From NCBI GenBank assembly GCA_943787785.1, contig CALSNT010000018.1:62001-126000 (forward strand): 64,000 bases of DNA. The letters are read 5' to 3'. Shown here one piece after another: positions 27,104-35,807 of the stretch. A program made the position numbers and the translations under genes. The DNA is from an uncultured Paracoccaceae bacterium (GTDB lineage: Bacteria > Pseudomonadota > Alphaproteobacteria > Rhodobacterales > Rhodobacteraceae). The notes below the pieces were generated by a model. That model made no database searches, was not told where the DNA came from, and saw only the letters and a program-made list of their open reading frames with translations. Numbering within the stretch: position 1 is the first letter of the stretch; every line of letters begins with the position of its first letter.

Positions 27104-27360
27104 GCGTCCGTTTTTGAAATGTGACCAAGGAATTCGTCAATGGTCATGTCGTCACTTACATCATTGAACTGAATGTTCAGCCCGTGACCTTCCTCAAGCT
27201 GAAAATCGAGTGCAAGCAAGTCCTTGCTATCCAACCCGATCGCCGAGATTTTTAGCGTAGCACTTTCCGCCTGTGCGCGACGAACGAGATCTACATCCAT
27301 GCCCATGTTCGCAAGGGCATCATAGAGTGCATTCGCTTTTTCTTTGACGCCAAGATCCAT
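27100..27360 (-). CDS. Acyl/peptidyl carrier protein
   Basis: An 86-aa acidic, all-helical carrier protein. The phosphopantetheine attachment site is Ser45 in IGLDSKDLLAL, close to the standard DSL/DSx motif. It is the first gene of a four-gene minus-strand operon and overlaps the P450-like gene in an ATGA. No synthase, adenylation domain or phosphopantetheinyl transferase is visible nearby, so loading would need a partner encoded elsewhere. Confidence 0.82.
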   Translation of the reverse strand: MDLGVKEKANALYDALANMGMDVDLVRRAQAESATLKISAIGLDSKDLLALDFQLEEGHGLNIQFNDVSDDMTIDEFLGHISKTDA

Positions 27361-27780
27361 GCCGCGCTCACTGTCTCACAACTTCTCATTCTAGCTATCC
27401 TACTTGGGCAATGTCCACAAATCCAGTCGTCGCGTTCCAGTATCCGCTAAAGGTGTGGTTAGTAGTGGAGGCGGTCCGGTTGTCTGAACCGATTTAAGTT
27501 TTTTCGATAGTGGACGCCCTGCTCGGTCAGGTTTGTCCGTAAACAGAGATCTCAATTGTCCTTCGTCGCCACACATGCCCAAACGTCTGGTTTTCTGGGC
27601 GCGTTGCGGCATTCTGCTTGGTTCGTCTGAGGCGAAGAAGCGCTGCTTGGGCTCGCAGTGTGAAAACCAATTCACGGTATGGGCTCGTTCCGCCCGTTCG
27701 CCGCAGAATGTACGAACGACCGGTCCGGTTCTCAGATCCAGCGGCAAGCGTTTTGCGCCCAAGTTTCATTGTCAAGAGAT
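27361..27780. other. Gene-free spacer upstream of the ACP operon
   Basis: About 420 bp that must hold the promoter of the ACP operon near its left end. It contains the second copy of the 28-bp direct repeat and no convincing gene. The open frames on both strands here are short, Arg-rich and mutually overlapping. Confidence 0.45.
27698..27725 (+). repeat. 28-bp direct repeat, right copy
   Basis: This is the partner of 19838-19865 in the same orientation, with two mismatches. It lies about 340 bp upstream of the ACP start codon. Confidence 0.5.
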
Positions 27781-27936
27781 CTACTTACGACACACCCGCG
27801 CCTGCTCCCGCATGACAGCGTAATCCCCCATCATCTCGACGAGGGCCGATCCATCAGGCAGCAGCGCCAATTCCTCGGCCGCCCGCACCTTTAACTCCCT
27901 GCTGTATTCCACGATCGGCGGACATGCTGCCCAGCC
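27781..27936 (-). pseudogene. C-terminal remnant resembling a phage Rz1-like lysis lipoprotein
   Basis: An open stretch ends at TAG (27783-27781) and reads ACPPIVEYSRELKVRAAEEL then MMGDYAVMREQARVCRK. Similar tails follow a lipobox Cys in small lysis proteins of rhodobacteral prophages. No start codon or signal sequence remains upstream in this frame. With the recombinase next door it suggests a prophage remnant. The assignment is tentative. Confidence 0.4.
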
Positions 27937-28064
27937 GTTCGATTCTATGCCCGCCGTTGGGCAAGCCCATCGAGCAACAGCCGGGCATCGTTGTAGATGA
28001 GATGTTTATGGGTCCGCGCAGCTGGGATTTGGGGTTGCTTGTTGGAAGGAGATTTCGATGATGG

Positions 28065-28757
28065 CTATCTGATCGCGACCCGCTCGATTACCCCCCTGAC
28101 ATTCGAAACACCCCACAGGCCGCCGCGCCGGGTCCGAATGCCTCGCCGGGTAAGTTCGGCGGCGATGGCGCGCAGCGAGACATGCCCGTCGGCCCGAATG
28201 TCCGCGATCACCTCTGCCAAGTCCGCCGCGAAGGCATCGGCGTTGGCCGAGACAGTGGCCCTGAGCGCCTGTCCGCCCTTGCCAGCACGTCGCAGGGCGG
28301 CAGCGCCGTTGGGGTTGCCCAGCTTCACCCCGCGCGCTCTGGCTGCAGCCAGCGCCTCCTTCGTACGCTGCGAGATCGCCCGGCGTTCCTGCTCGGCGAC
28401 CAAAGCCATGATGCCGACGGTCAGATCATTGGCCTCGGGCATGTCGACGGCCAGAAACCGAACCCCGCTGTCGCGCAGGGTCAGCAGGAACGCCGCGTTG
28501 CGGGACAGGCGGTCCAGTTTCGCAATGACCAATGTAGCGCCTGTTACGCGTGCCAGATGCAGCGCCCGGTGCAACTCCGGTCGATCGCTGCGCCGGCCGC
28601 TTTCCACCTCGGTAAAGCTGGCAGCGACCTCGGCGCCTCTTGTGGCGGCGAAGTCGGCGATGGACTTTCGCTGCGCCTCCAGCCCTAGCCCGGACCGCCC
28701 CTGCCGCACGGTCGAAACGCGCTCGTAGGCAATCAGGCGCAGACCATCGGACATCAC
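28065..28757 (-). CDS. Serine recombinase / resolvase family protein
   Basis: A 230-aa small serine recombinase. The catalytic domain (residues 8 to about 140) begins LIAYERVSTVRQGRSGLGLEAQ, in which the Ser of RVST is the nucleophile, and has VIAKLDRLSRN and VAEQERRAISQRTKEAL. It is followed by a short C-terminal DNA-binding region (SLRAIAAELTRRGIRTRRGG, a helix-turn-helix). Such proteins act as resolvases or invertases on transposons, phages and plasmids. A start at 28754 (second Met) is equally possible. Confidence 0.9.
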   Translation of the reverse strand: MMSDGLRLIAYERVSTVRQGRSGLGLEAQRKSIADFAATRGAEVAASFTEVESGRRSDRPELHRALHLARVTGATLVIAKLDRLSRNAAFLLTLRDSGVRFLAVDMPEANDLTVGIMALVAEQERRAISQRTKEALAAARARGVKLGNPNGAAALRRAGKGGQALRATVSANADAFAADLAEVIADIRADGHVSLRAIAAELTRRGIRTRRGGLWGVSNVRGVIERVAIR

Positions 28758-28828
28758 GACCCCCGTTCACAACTGCGCAACCTTCGTTGCGCAGGTCTGT
28801 GCCTGTACGAATGCGGCCGCCCCGGTTT

Positions 28829-29104
28829 TCAGTCCGCGACGCCCCCGACGCCCCGCATCGCCCGGCCAGCTTTATTTTGCGAGTACGTGATCAGATCAGG
28901 GTAATGGGCCTGACAGCGGTCGTGGATGATGTTGGAAGGCTTGCCGGCCATCGGGCAATCTTTGGCGATTACGCCTAGGGCGGTCGGTAGTGCGGTGTTG
29001 CGGCCGACGATCTCGACAAAGCGCGCTTTAGAATACTGCCCCCGCCGGTTGCAGACCTTGCAGGCGATCCTGACGGTCTTGAATGGATAATCCCACGCGC
29101 GCAT
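28829..29104 (-). CDS. Small hypothetical protein with zinc-binding-like Cys residues
   Basis: A 91-aa protein of unknown function. Near the start it has TVRIACKVCNRRGQYSK, a CxxC pair of zinc-ribbon style, and two further Cys residues follow (DCPM and DRCQAH). An upstream GTG at 29110 is possible, but the ATG at 29104 is simpler. It sits between a serine recombinase and a tRNA gene, in what looks like integrated DNA, and could be a prophage or island gene. Confidence 0.6.
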   Translation of the reverse strand: MRAWDYPFKTVRIACKVCNRRGQYSKARFVEIVGRNTALPTALGVIAKDCPMAGKPSNIIHDRCQAHYPDLITYSQNKAGRAMRGVGGVAD

Positions 29105-29110
29105 CGACAC

Positions 29111-29441
29111 TGCCTATAATCGCCACGGCATCAGCTCGTCGACCTTACCGCGATGTCGCCCGCCAACTGCACGCTAGCCCAGTTCCCATCAGAACGCATT
29201 TCGTTCGTCGAAAATCGACTACTAGGTGACGCGTGCCAGCGGCGCAAAAAAGGCCCCCCTACCCCGGTAGGGGTCAGCGTGTGGTGTTTGGAATCTACAT
29301 GGGGGTGCCCGTCGTATGCGGCTACACCGGGCGCTCAATCGGCGCAGGTCACGCTAGCTTCAAATGTGGACTCAAGTGTGGACCCAACTCTAAGGTCCGT
29401 TTATATTATCGCTTAAATACAATGAGTTAGTGCATTTTAGT
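29111..29441. other. Spacer at the putative island boundary
   Basis: This 331-bp stretch between the small zinc-like protein gene and the tRNA holds no convincing gene. It includes a short CCCTACCCCGGTAGGGG hairpin (about 29267-29283) and becomes AT-rich just before the tRNA 3' end. Attachment-site DNA is expected here if an element integrated into the tRNA. Confidence 0.4.
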
Positions 29442-29533
29442 GGCGGAGGAGGCTGGGATTCGAACCCTGGAGACGGTCTCCCGCCTACACACTTTCCAGG
29501 CGTGCGCCTTCGACCACTCGGCCACCTCTCCGC
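29442..29533 (-). tRNA. tRNA-Ser (anticodon GGA), 3' half atypical
   Basis: Read on the minus strand, GCC-GAGTGGTCGAA-GGC forms the D arm, CACGC-CTGGAAA-GTGTG the anticodon arm with anticodon GGA, and a long class II variable arm follows, then TTCGAAT in the T loop and an encoded CCA end. The T stem (CAGGG with CCCAG) has an A-A mismatch, and the 3' acceptor strand CCTCCTCC does not match the 5' strand GGAGAGG well and appears one base too long. This suggests that the 3' end was replaced by an integrating element, or that the gene is damaged. Confidence 0.85.
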
Positions 29534-29698
29534 GTAAGGTCGAGGTCATACCTGCCGTGGGCCGAATTGCAAGCCCTGCCTGCACCGTTGCCGCATGCCA
29601 TCTTTCTTAACCACCTGGCCATCAGCAATTGCATAAAGGGTTGCATTTCTTTGCAGCTAACGGGCTTTCTAAATTGGGGAAAAGACGGGGACGCAAAC

Positions 29699-30283
29699 TT
29701 GACACGAACGACAACGCTGACTTCCGTACTTGCCGGCGCAGGGCTGATCGCGCTGACGCTGGCTTTCTGGGGGCAGCCATTGATCTGCACCTGCAACACT
29801 GTGAAGCTCTGGGTGCCAACGGTGTTTTCGCCGGACAACAGCCAGCACATTGCCGACTGGTATACTCTGTCGCATATTCTGCACGGAATGCTGGTCGTTC
29901 TGGTCGCGCGCCTGGTCGTCCCCGCCCTGCCCTTCGCGGCGCTGTTTGCCATCGCGATGATCACCGGCGTGGCCTGGGAGATAATCGAACACACCGAATG
30001 GGTGCTCGGCAAATTCCGCGCCACGACGATCAACCAGGGCTACCACGGAGACTCGGTCCTGAACGCAGTGGCCGACTACTTCTGGATGCTTGGCGGCTTC
30101 TTTCTGGCCCGCGCGTTGCCCACGCTCGGCATCGTCGCAGTAATCGTCGCGTTCGAGCTGATTGCGGCCTTTGTTGCGCGCGATAGCCTGGCACTGACGA
30201 CACTGATGCTGATCTATCCGGTCGAGGCGGTCGAAACCTGGCAGCAGCAGATAAATCCGCTGGCCAATCCCGAGCATCAATAG
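29699..30283 (+). CDS. DUF2585 family membrane protein
   Basis: A 194-aa integral membrane protein with about five hydrophobic segments. It matches the DUF2585 (UPF0314) family: GQPLICTCNTVKLWV, then SPDNSQHIADWYTLSHILHG, ITGVAWEIIEHTEW and a final LTTLMLIYPVEAVETWQ. The frame is open from 29567, but the TTG at 29699 gives the usual family length. Function is unknown; members are found in many Alphaproteobacteria. Its stop is 2 bases before the next gene. Confidence 0.82.
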   Translation: MTRTTTLTSVLAGAGLIALTLAFWGQPLICTCNTVKLWVPTVFSPDNSQHIADWYTLSHILHGMLVVLVARLVVPALPFAALFAIAMITGVAWEIIEHTEWVLGKFRATTINQGYHGDSVLNAVADYFWMLGGFFLARALPTLGIVAVIVAFELIAAFVARDSLALTTLMLIYPVEAVETWQQQINPLANPEHQ

Positions 30284-30285
30284 AG

Positions 30286-31143
30286 ATGTTAAGGTCGCGG
30301 TTTCAAAGGCAGGCGCCGTTCCTCAACATGCATGACGCCGTCACCCTATTCAATGCACTGAAGACACGGCCAATTCTTGGAGTGACGTGTCGGGGCAAGC
30401 AAGACGGCGGAGGGGCGCAGGTTCATGCGATCCTGTCGGCACAGGCCTTCGCACGGGTAGCCAATGTGCCCTATTTCCACACGCCTTTGCGGCGCGTCGC
30501 CCATGCCCCCCGGTTCGATCGTAGGTGGGCCGCTAAATGGGAGGCAGCGTTTGGCCTGTCAGATTGCCATCGAAGCGCAAAGGGCACAGGAAAAATCGTC
30601 ACCTCTCAGCGCTTTCTCGACGAGTATTCCGGGCCACCGCCGATCATTGAAGCACGGCATTTCCACAAATTTTTCGATGCCGACGCTGACCGCTACCTTC
30701 CGCTATTAGATGAGTTCCGTGCCAGTTGCCCGCTGGTCGTTGCAGGGAAGGGCCAGACCCGGATCGCTGCTGTCCACATCAGACGCGGCGATGTCGCCAA
30801 GCCAGGATCCGAAGTCACGCGCCGGCTGACATCAATGGACGCGAACGCCCGGGCGATCGAAATAATTCAGGCAACTTGGCCAGGCATCGAAGTGCGCGTT
30901 TTTTCACAAGGGCCGCCCGAGGACTTTTCCCGCCTTCCAGGAGGGTGCAAATTCTACCTTGATGTCGACGTGTTCGAAACTCTGCGCCAGTTGCTGAATG
31001 CCGACGTGCTGGTCACCGCAAAGAGCTCGTTCAGCTATGTTGCCGCGTTGCTGTCGCGCGGAACTGTTATCTACGAACCGTTCTGGCATTCCCCACTTTC
31101 TTCCTGGACCGTACGGTCGCCCGACGGATCATTTGTTTATTGA
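30286..31143 (+). CDS. Fucosyltransferase-like glycosyltransferase
   Basis: A 285-aa protein. The segment AAVHIRRGDVAKPG, with HIRRGD at residues 164-169, is the hallmark GDP-fucose-binding motif of the alpha-1,2/alpha-1,6 and O-fucosyltransferase superfamily. Later blocks (VRVFSQGPPEDFSRLP and ADVLVTAKSSFSYVAALL) also fit this fold. A second possible start is Met15 at 30328. There is no signal peptide. Donor and acceptor are not shown; the gene stands alone rather than in a polysaccharide cluster. Confidence 0.7.
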   Translation: MLRSRFQRQAPFLNMHDAVTLFNALKTRPILGVTCRGKQDGGGAQVHAILSAQAFARVANVPYFHTPLRRVAHAPRFDRRWAAKWEAAFGLSDCHRSAKGTGKIVTSQRFLDEYSGPPPIIEARHFHKFFDADADRYLPLLDEFRASCPLVVAGKGQTRIAAVHIRRGDVAKPGSEVTRRLTSMDANARAIEIIQATWPGIEVRVFSQGPPEDFSRLPGGCKFYLDVDVFETLRQLLNADVLVTAKSSFSYVAALLSRGTVIYEPFWHSPLSSWTVRSPDGSFVY

Positions 31144-31206
31144 AGCCAGTTATTTGAGCGTGACTGCATTCACCAACCACAGCCGTTTTTGGTCAGCTTG
31201 GAGGCG

Positions 31207-33633
31207 TCATGCCATGTCGGCGTCAGGCTGGCCGGAAGAGCCTGGCGAATCCTCAGATTGCAATCCCAGATCGCTCGTCTTCGCGCCCGCTGTTTTCGAA
31301 TTCTGCGAGGTCGTCGTCCCCTCGGGCGACTGCGAATTCCTCAGCCAGACGTCCTGCTGAGGGAAAGGTATCTCGATCCCTTCGCTCGCAAAGCGTTCCG
31401 CAATCGCATGGTTGATGTCCGAGCGCACCACGAACACCATATTCACGTCCCGCACGATGGCACGGATTTCAAAGTCCAGCGAACTGGCCCCGAACCCCAT
31501 GAACAAAACCGCTGGCGGCGGATGCTGGATAATCATCTCGTGCCCGGCGGCAATATCGGACAGGATCGCCTCAACCCGCCGCGTGTCGGTGCCATAGGCC
31601 ACACCAACCGGCAGAATTGCCCGGCCAAGCAGGTTGCCGCGGGTGAGGTTGGTGACGGTGCCGCTGATCAGGTCAGCATTCGGGACAATGACGTCCGTCC
31701 GATCAAACGTTTCGATCCGGGTCGAGCGGACCGAGATATCGCGCACAAATCCGGTCTGGGTACCAACCTGGATCATATCGCCCTTGCTGATCGGGCGTTC
31801 GATCAAAAGGATGATGCCCGAGACGAAGTTCGAGACGATGTTCTGCAACCCGAAACCGATCCCGACACTCAGCGCGCCCGCAACCAGCGCAAGATTGGAC
31901 AGGTCAATGCCCGCCGCCATGATCCCGACTACGATGGACAGGAATATTCCGACATAACCAACGCCGCTGGTAATCGCAGTGCGTCCCCCGAGGGCGATAT
32001 TCGTGCGCGGCAGAACGCTGACCCGCAATGCGCCCTGTACCAGTCGCGTCAGACCCAGAAGGAGGAAAAAGACGATCAATGCGGTGACACCGTCGCCGGG
32101 CGTCAGCCGGGTATCGCCAAGCGTAAATCCGTCACGGAACCGCGCCCAGAGGTCGACCAGGTCGGCAACACGCGCGCCCCAGATCAGCGCCAGCAGCGGC
32201 AGGGATGCAATCACCAGCGCATAGCTCAGCAGCAGCGGCGTCAGCGGCATCGCTCCGGTCGGTTGATCGTTTTCGCCGGCGATCAGATCGAACACCTCAC
32301 GCACCAGGATCATGAGCGTCGCCAAAAGCGCCATCAGCGCCAGCGTCAGTACCGATGGAATACCGATGTCATTGGCCGCCCGGCCGTATCCAAAGAGCGC
32401 CAGAACCGGCACGATAACCGCCACGGCGATAACAATGCGCCCCAGGACCACAGCCAGCTGAGAGCGGAAGCTCTGAGGATCTTCGTCCGATGAAGGAGCT
32501 TCACCTGACGCAGACGCCCGCAGCACAAGCCGCCCAAGGCGGTACATCGCGACACCAAGCGCCAGGAAGATCGGAAACCGCAGGATCGGCAGAATCTGCT
32601 CAGCCTGTCCGCCGATAGTCACCAAGGTAATCAGCAGCAGGTCCAGTGCCAAAATGCCACCGAGGATGCCTGATAACATCCGCCCCTCGCGCCGCATATC
32701 TGCATCCAGATCGAACATCGCCCGGATACGCTCGGTGCGCGGGAACACTTTGGCACCAAGCCAACGGGCCCCGAACAGGATCGCGCCGAACCACGGCAGC
32801 ACCGAAATAAAAACCGAACCGCGTGGTCCAAAAAACCCGGTCAGCTTCGCGGCTTCGTGCAAGGCGACCAGCCCCAAAACCGGCGCAACGACCTGCCCCA
32901 GCGAGACCACAAAACCTCCAACCCCGCGTCCACGCCCGGCGTTGCGGTAAATGGACAGGGCCAAACGTTCCATCCAGGCCCGCCCGCGCAGGATAAGCGC
33001 CGCGGACATGGCCAGCAGAAGCAGGATCAGGGGGCGGTTCTCGCGCGCCAGAACCCGGTCGCTTGGATTGGCCCAGCTTGCGCTCAGCTCCTGCCCGATC
33101 ACACGAATATCGCGCGTCAGTTCACCCACCGCCTCCGACCAGTTCGCCGGGCTCAGCGGGCTTGGCCCCACTTCGAAAAAGGCCCGCGCTTGTCGCTCGC
33201 GCAGCAGGGCATCGATCTCGGCAATCAGACCCGTTGCCTTGGTATGTGCGATCTCTGCGCGACGTCGGGGCTCGGTCAGATCATTCAATTGATCGGTCAA
33301 ATCGCGCCGCTGCGCTGCGGCGTTTTCGGATTCCGTCTGGCCATCAGTTGGTGCCGGACCAAGCGCGTCGACCTGCGCTTGAACAGTGGCAATGCGGGCG
33401 GCGTTTACCGACTGCGCAGCTCCCAGCTTTGTGCGCCAATCAACAAGTTCCGCGCGCAATGTGCTAAGCGCCTTGTCCGATACTCCATCGGATTGAATTG
33501 CAGTATCTGCACGTTCAACCACGCTGGCCCACTGATCAAAATCGACCGAGGAAGAAACAGGTTGCGCAGCCGCTGACAACGCGCCGCCTACCAGCAGCGC
33601 CACGACACACAGTGTTCTAATGAGGTGGATCAC
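31207..33633 (-). CDS. MscS-type mechanosensitive channel with DUF3772 domain
   Basis: An 808-aa protein. A signal peptide (1-23) is followed by a periplasmic DUF3772 region with coiled-coil character (about 30-190), about ten membrane helices and an MscS core. In the core, GALSVGIGFGLQNIVSNFVSGIILLIERPI is the pore-lining helix and start of the beta domain. It releases solutes at the inner membrane on osmotic down-shock. The start is GTG, overlapping the cysK stop by 4 bases (GTGA), so the two are co-transcribed. The last 25 or so residues are hydrophilic and low in complexity. Confidence 0.9.
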   Translation of the reverse strand: MIHLIRTLCVVALLVGGALSAAAQPVSSSVDFDQWASVVERADTAIQSDGVSDKALSTLRAELVDWRTKLGAAQSVNAARIATVQAQVDALGPAPTDGQTESENAAAQRRDLTDQLNDLTEPRRRAEIAHTKATGLIAEIDALLRERQARAFFEVGPSPLSPANWSEAVGELTRDIRVIGQELSASWANPSDRVLARENRPLILLLLAMSAALILRGRAWMERLALSIYRNAGRGRGVGGFVVSLGQVVAPVLGLVALHEAAKLTGFFGPRGSVFISVLPWFGAILFGARWLGAKVFPRTERIRAMFDLDADMRREGRMLSGILGGILALDLLLITLVTIGGQAEQILPILRFPIFLALGVAMYRLGRLVLRASASGEAPSSDEDPQSFRSQLAVVLGRIVIAVAVIVPVLALFGYGRAANDIGIPSVLTLALMALLATLMILVREVFDLIAGENDQPTGAMPLTPLLLSYALVIASLPLLALIWGARVADLVDLWARFRDGFTLGDTRLTPGDGVTALIVFFLLLGLTRLVQGALRVSVLPRTNIALGGRTAITSGVGYVGIFLSIVVGIMAAGIDLSNLALVAGALSVGIGFGLQNIVSNFVSGIILLIERPISKGDMIQVGTQTGFVRDISVRSTRIETFDRTDVIVPNADLISGTVTNLTRGNLLGRAILPVGVAYGTDTRRVEAILSDIAAGHEMIIQHPPPAVLFMGFGASSLDFEIRAIVRDVNMVFVVRSDINHAIAERFASEGIEIPFPQQDVWLRNSQSPEGTTTSQNSKTAGAKTSDLGLQSEDSPGSSGQPDADMA

Positions 33634-34664
33634 GAGGTTTCGAACACCTCGGGCATCTCACGTGCGTCATCCGCCAGCCAATGCGGCACAGGCAGGTTTT
33701 TTGACCGCAGGAAATCGGGATTGAACACCTTGCTCTGATACCGCGTGCCGTAATCACACAGCATCGTCACGATTGTATGCCCCGGCCCCATTTCCCGCGC
33801 CATCTCTATCGCCCCACCAATGTTGATCCCGGTAGAGCCACCCATGCACAGCCCCTCATCCTCCAGCAGATCAAAGACGATAGGCAGCGCCACCTCATCC
33901 GTGATCCGCCAGGAAAAATCAGGCGTGAATCCGTCGAGGTTCGCCGTCACACGCCCCTGCCCGATACCCTCGGTGATCGACGTCCCCTCAGCCTTCAGCG
34001 CGCCGTCGTGATACAGTCTGTACATTGCAGAACCGCCGGGATCAGCCAGCCCGACCTTGACGCCCTTGGGCTGTAACGCCGTGGCAACGCCTGCAATCGT
34101 CCCACCCGAACCGACCGAGCAGGCGAACCCGTCGACCTTGCCGCCCGTCTGCTCCCAGATCTCCGGCCCGGTACCTTCAATATGCGCCTGCCGATTGGCG
34201 ACGTTGTCAAACTGGTTGGCCCAGATAGCGCCGTTCGGTTCAGTCTTGGCCAATGCCGCGGCCAGACGGCCCGAGTATTTCACGTAATTGTTCGGGTCCT
34301 TGTATGGCACGGCGGGAACCTGAACCAATTCGGCCCCGGCCAATCGGATCATGTCCTTCTTTTCCTGGCTCTGAGTTTCAGGGATGACGATCACCGTCTT
34401 GAACCCCAGCGAGGCCCCGACCAGCGCCAGCCCAATGCCGGTGTTTCCCGCCGTGCCTTCCACAATCGTACCACCGGGCCGCAGATCGCCGCGCGCGACT
34501 GCGTCGCGGATTATGAACAACGCCGCCCGGTCCTTGACCGACTGGCCGGGGTTCAGGAACTCGGCCTTGCCAAGAATTTCGCAACCCGTCGCCTCGGACG
34601 CCGCACGCAGGCGGAAAAGCGGTGTATTACCGATGGCGGCTTCAAGATCGGGATAGATTGCCAT
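33630..34664 (-). CDS. cysK: Cysteine synthase A (O-acetylserine sulfhydrylase)
   Basis: A 344-aa fold-type II PLP enzyme making cysteine from O-acetylserine and sulfide. It opens IGNTPLFRLRAASEATG; the PLP Lys is in PGQSVKDRAALFI, the substrate loop in EGTAGNTGIGLAL and the phosphate-binding loop in CSVGSGGTIAG. An upstream Met gives 14 extra residues (start 34706), but MAIYPDLEAAIGNTP fits the family. It is the first gene of a two-gene unit with the MscS channel. Confidence 0.9.
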   Translation of the reverse strand: MAIYPDLEAAIGNTPLFRLRAASEATGCEILGKAEFLNPGQSVKDRAALFIIRDAVARGDLRPGGTIVEGTAGNTGIGLALVGASLGFKTVIVIPETQSQEKKDMIRLAGAELVQVPAVPYKDPNNYVKYSGRLAAALAKTEPNGAIWANQFDNVANRQAHIEGTGPEIWEQTGGKVDGFACSVGSGGTIAGVATALQPKGVKVGLADPGGSAMYRLYHDGALKAEGTSITEGIGQGRVTANLDGFTPDFSWRITDEVALPIVFDLLEDEGLCMGGSTGINIGGAIEMAREMGPGHTIVTMLCDYGTRYQSKVFNPDFLRSKNLPVPHWLADDAREMPEVFETS

Positions 34665-34706
34665 GTCGGCCTCCGCAGGGTTTCCAGTGCTACCTAGGCG
34701 GCGCAA

Positions 34707-35474
34707 GGCGCGAACTCAAGCGCCAGAACGGCCCGCCACAATCGTCAGAATCCGCAACAAAACGCCCCTCGGTCGACACATTCGCGACCTTCTGCCGCCT
34801 TGGCGCGGCGCAAAGCTGATCTTACGGGACGCCGCAAACTGAACCTTTACTGCCGGTGGACCGACTTATGAGTATCGCGAAGGGTCGCATATCCGCCAAA
34901 CCCGACGCATTTAGCCAACGGAAACGGACCAATGGACTTTCCATCGACACCGCCGGCCAGCGAAGCACCACACGATCAACGTGCACTAACTTTCGCCGCC
35001 GTGATCCGCGCCAACCGCGAGCGTCGCGAAACGCCACGCGCCCTGTTTGTGGACTGGGCACATATCTGACACCGGGCTGACGCCGGTTTCGTCGATCCAA
35101 AACCTAGGACCGACAATGGACGCCGCCTATGCAAAGGCAGGGATACGCAACGCACAAACGATCTGAAATCTAGATGCAGATCTCGTATATAAGCGCCTAA
35201 TAACTTAGCGCTAAACGTTAAATTTCATGAATCACCTCACCGCTCTAATGGGGATGCAGGATCGCCATTTCAAATCGCCCGATCCGGATGACCGCGCCAC
35301 GCTGAGAGAGCGCCTGATGCCACCGATTCAGAAATAACCGCCGAGCAATTGGCGCAGGTAAGAGCTGAATTGGATCAATTGGGAGTGCCGAAAAGCAACA
35401 CCTGAGCGGCAAAATGGAAACCAATTCCCGGAGTAAGGATTCCTTAAGCGCATTGAACGGACTATGGGGACACC
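34707..35474. other. Gene-poor spacer with a possible gene relic
   Basis: About 770 bp with no gene I can support. Around 35325-35405 one plus-strand frame reads EITAEQLAQVRAELDQLGV, which looks like the helical tail of a small lost protein. The rest resembles unstructured intergenic DNA; the Arg-rich open frame on the minus strand (34822-35100) is not convincing. Confidence 0.4.
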
Positions 35475-35669
35475 ATGACGCGATCAACAACACACTCCGC
35501 CGGCAAGCCAGCATCGTTCGCCGACTTCCTCACACTGTGGGAAGATTTGCGTGAAGATGAAGCGCCTCAGGCGGAAACAAAACCCAGCAGGTTGGCCGAT
35601 GCGGTGGCAACACTCGGCCTCGGTTGGCTTGGCAACGCGATGCTGTCTGGGGCACCGCGGCAGAAGTGA
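35475..35669 (+). CDS. Small hypothetical protein
   Basis: A possible 64-aa protein with no recognised domain. It contains an acidic helical stretch (ADFLTLWEDLREDEAPQAE) and a hydrophobic GLGWLGNAM near the end. It has an ATG, but only a weak ribosome site. Its minus-strand shadow is longer but less protein-like. Kept as a low-confidence call. Confidence 0.35.
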   Translation: MTRSTTHSAGKPASFADFLTLWEDLREDEAPQAETKPSRLADAVATLGLGWLGNAMLSGAPRQK

Positions 35670-35807
35670 TCGTTGTGCCGAGCATCGCCTGAAATCGGTC
35701 CTCGCGAACCGACACATGTCCAACCCCAGCATTTCGCATTTTCCACAACACGCGATCAGGATTTTCTGACCTTGCCCCGTCGGCCCGCACGGGCGACACT
35801 CACCCCC

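Noticed and set aside
31189-32493. 434-codon plus-strand frame opposite the MscS channel
   Set aside because: Asp/Arg/His-rich shadow with no domain; the opposite frame is a clear channel.
34822-35100. 92-codon minus-strand open frame
   Set aside because: Arg-rich, no ribosome site, no domain; resembles random high-GC sequence.
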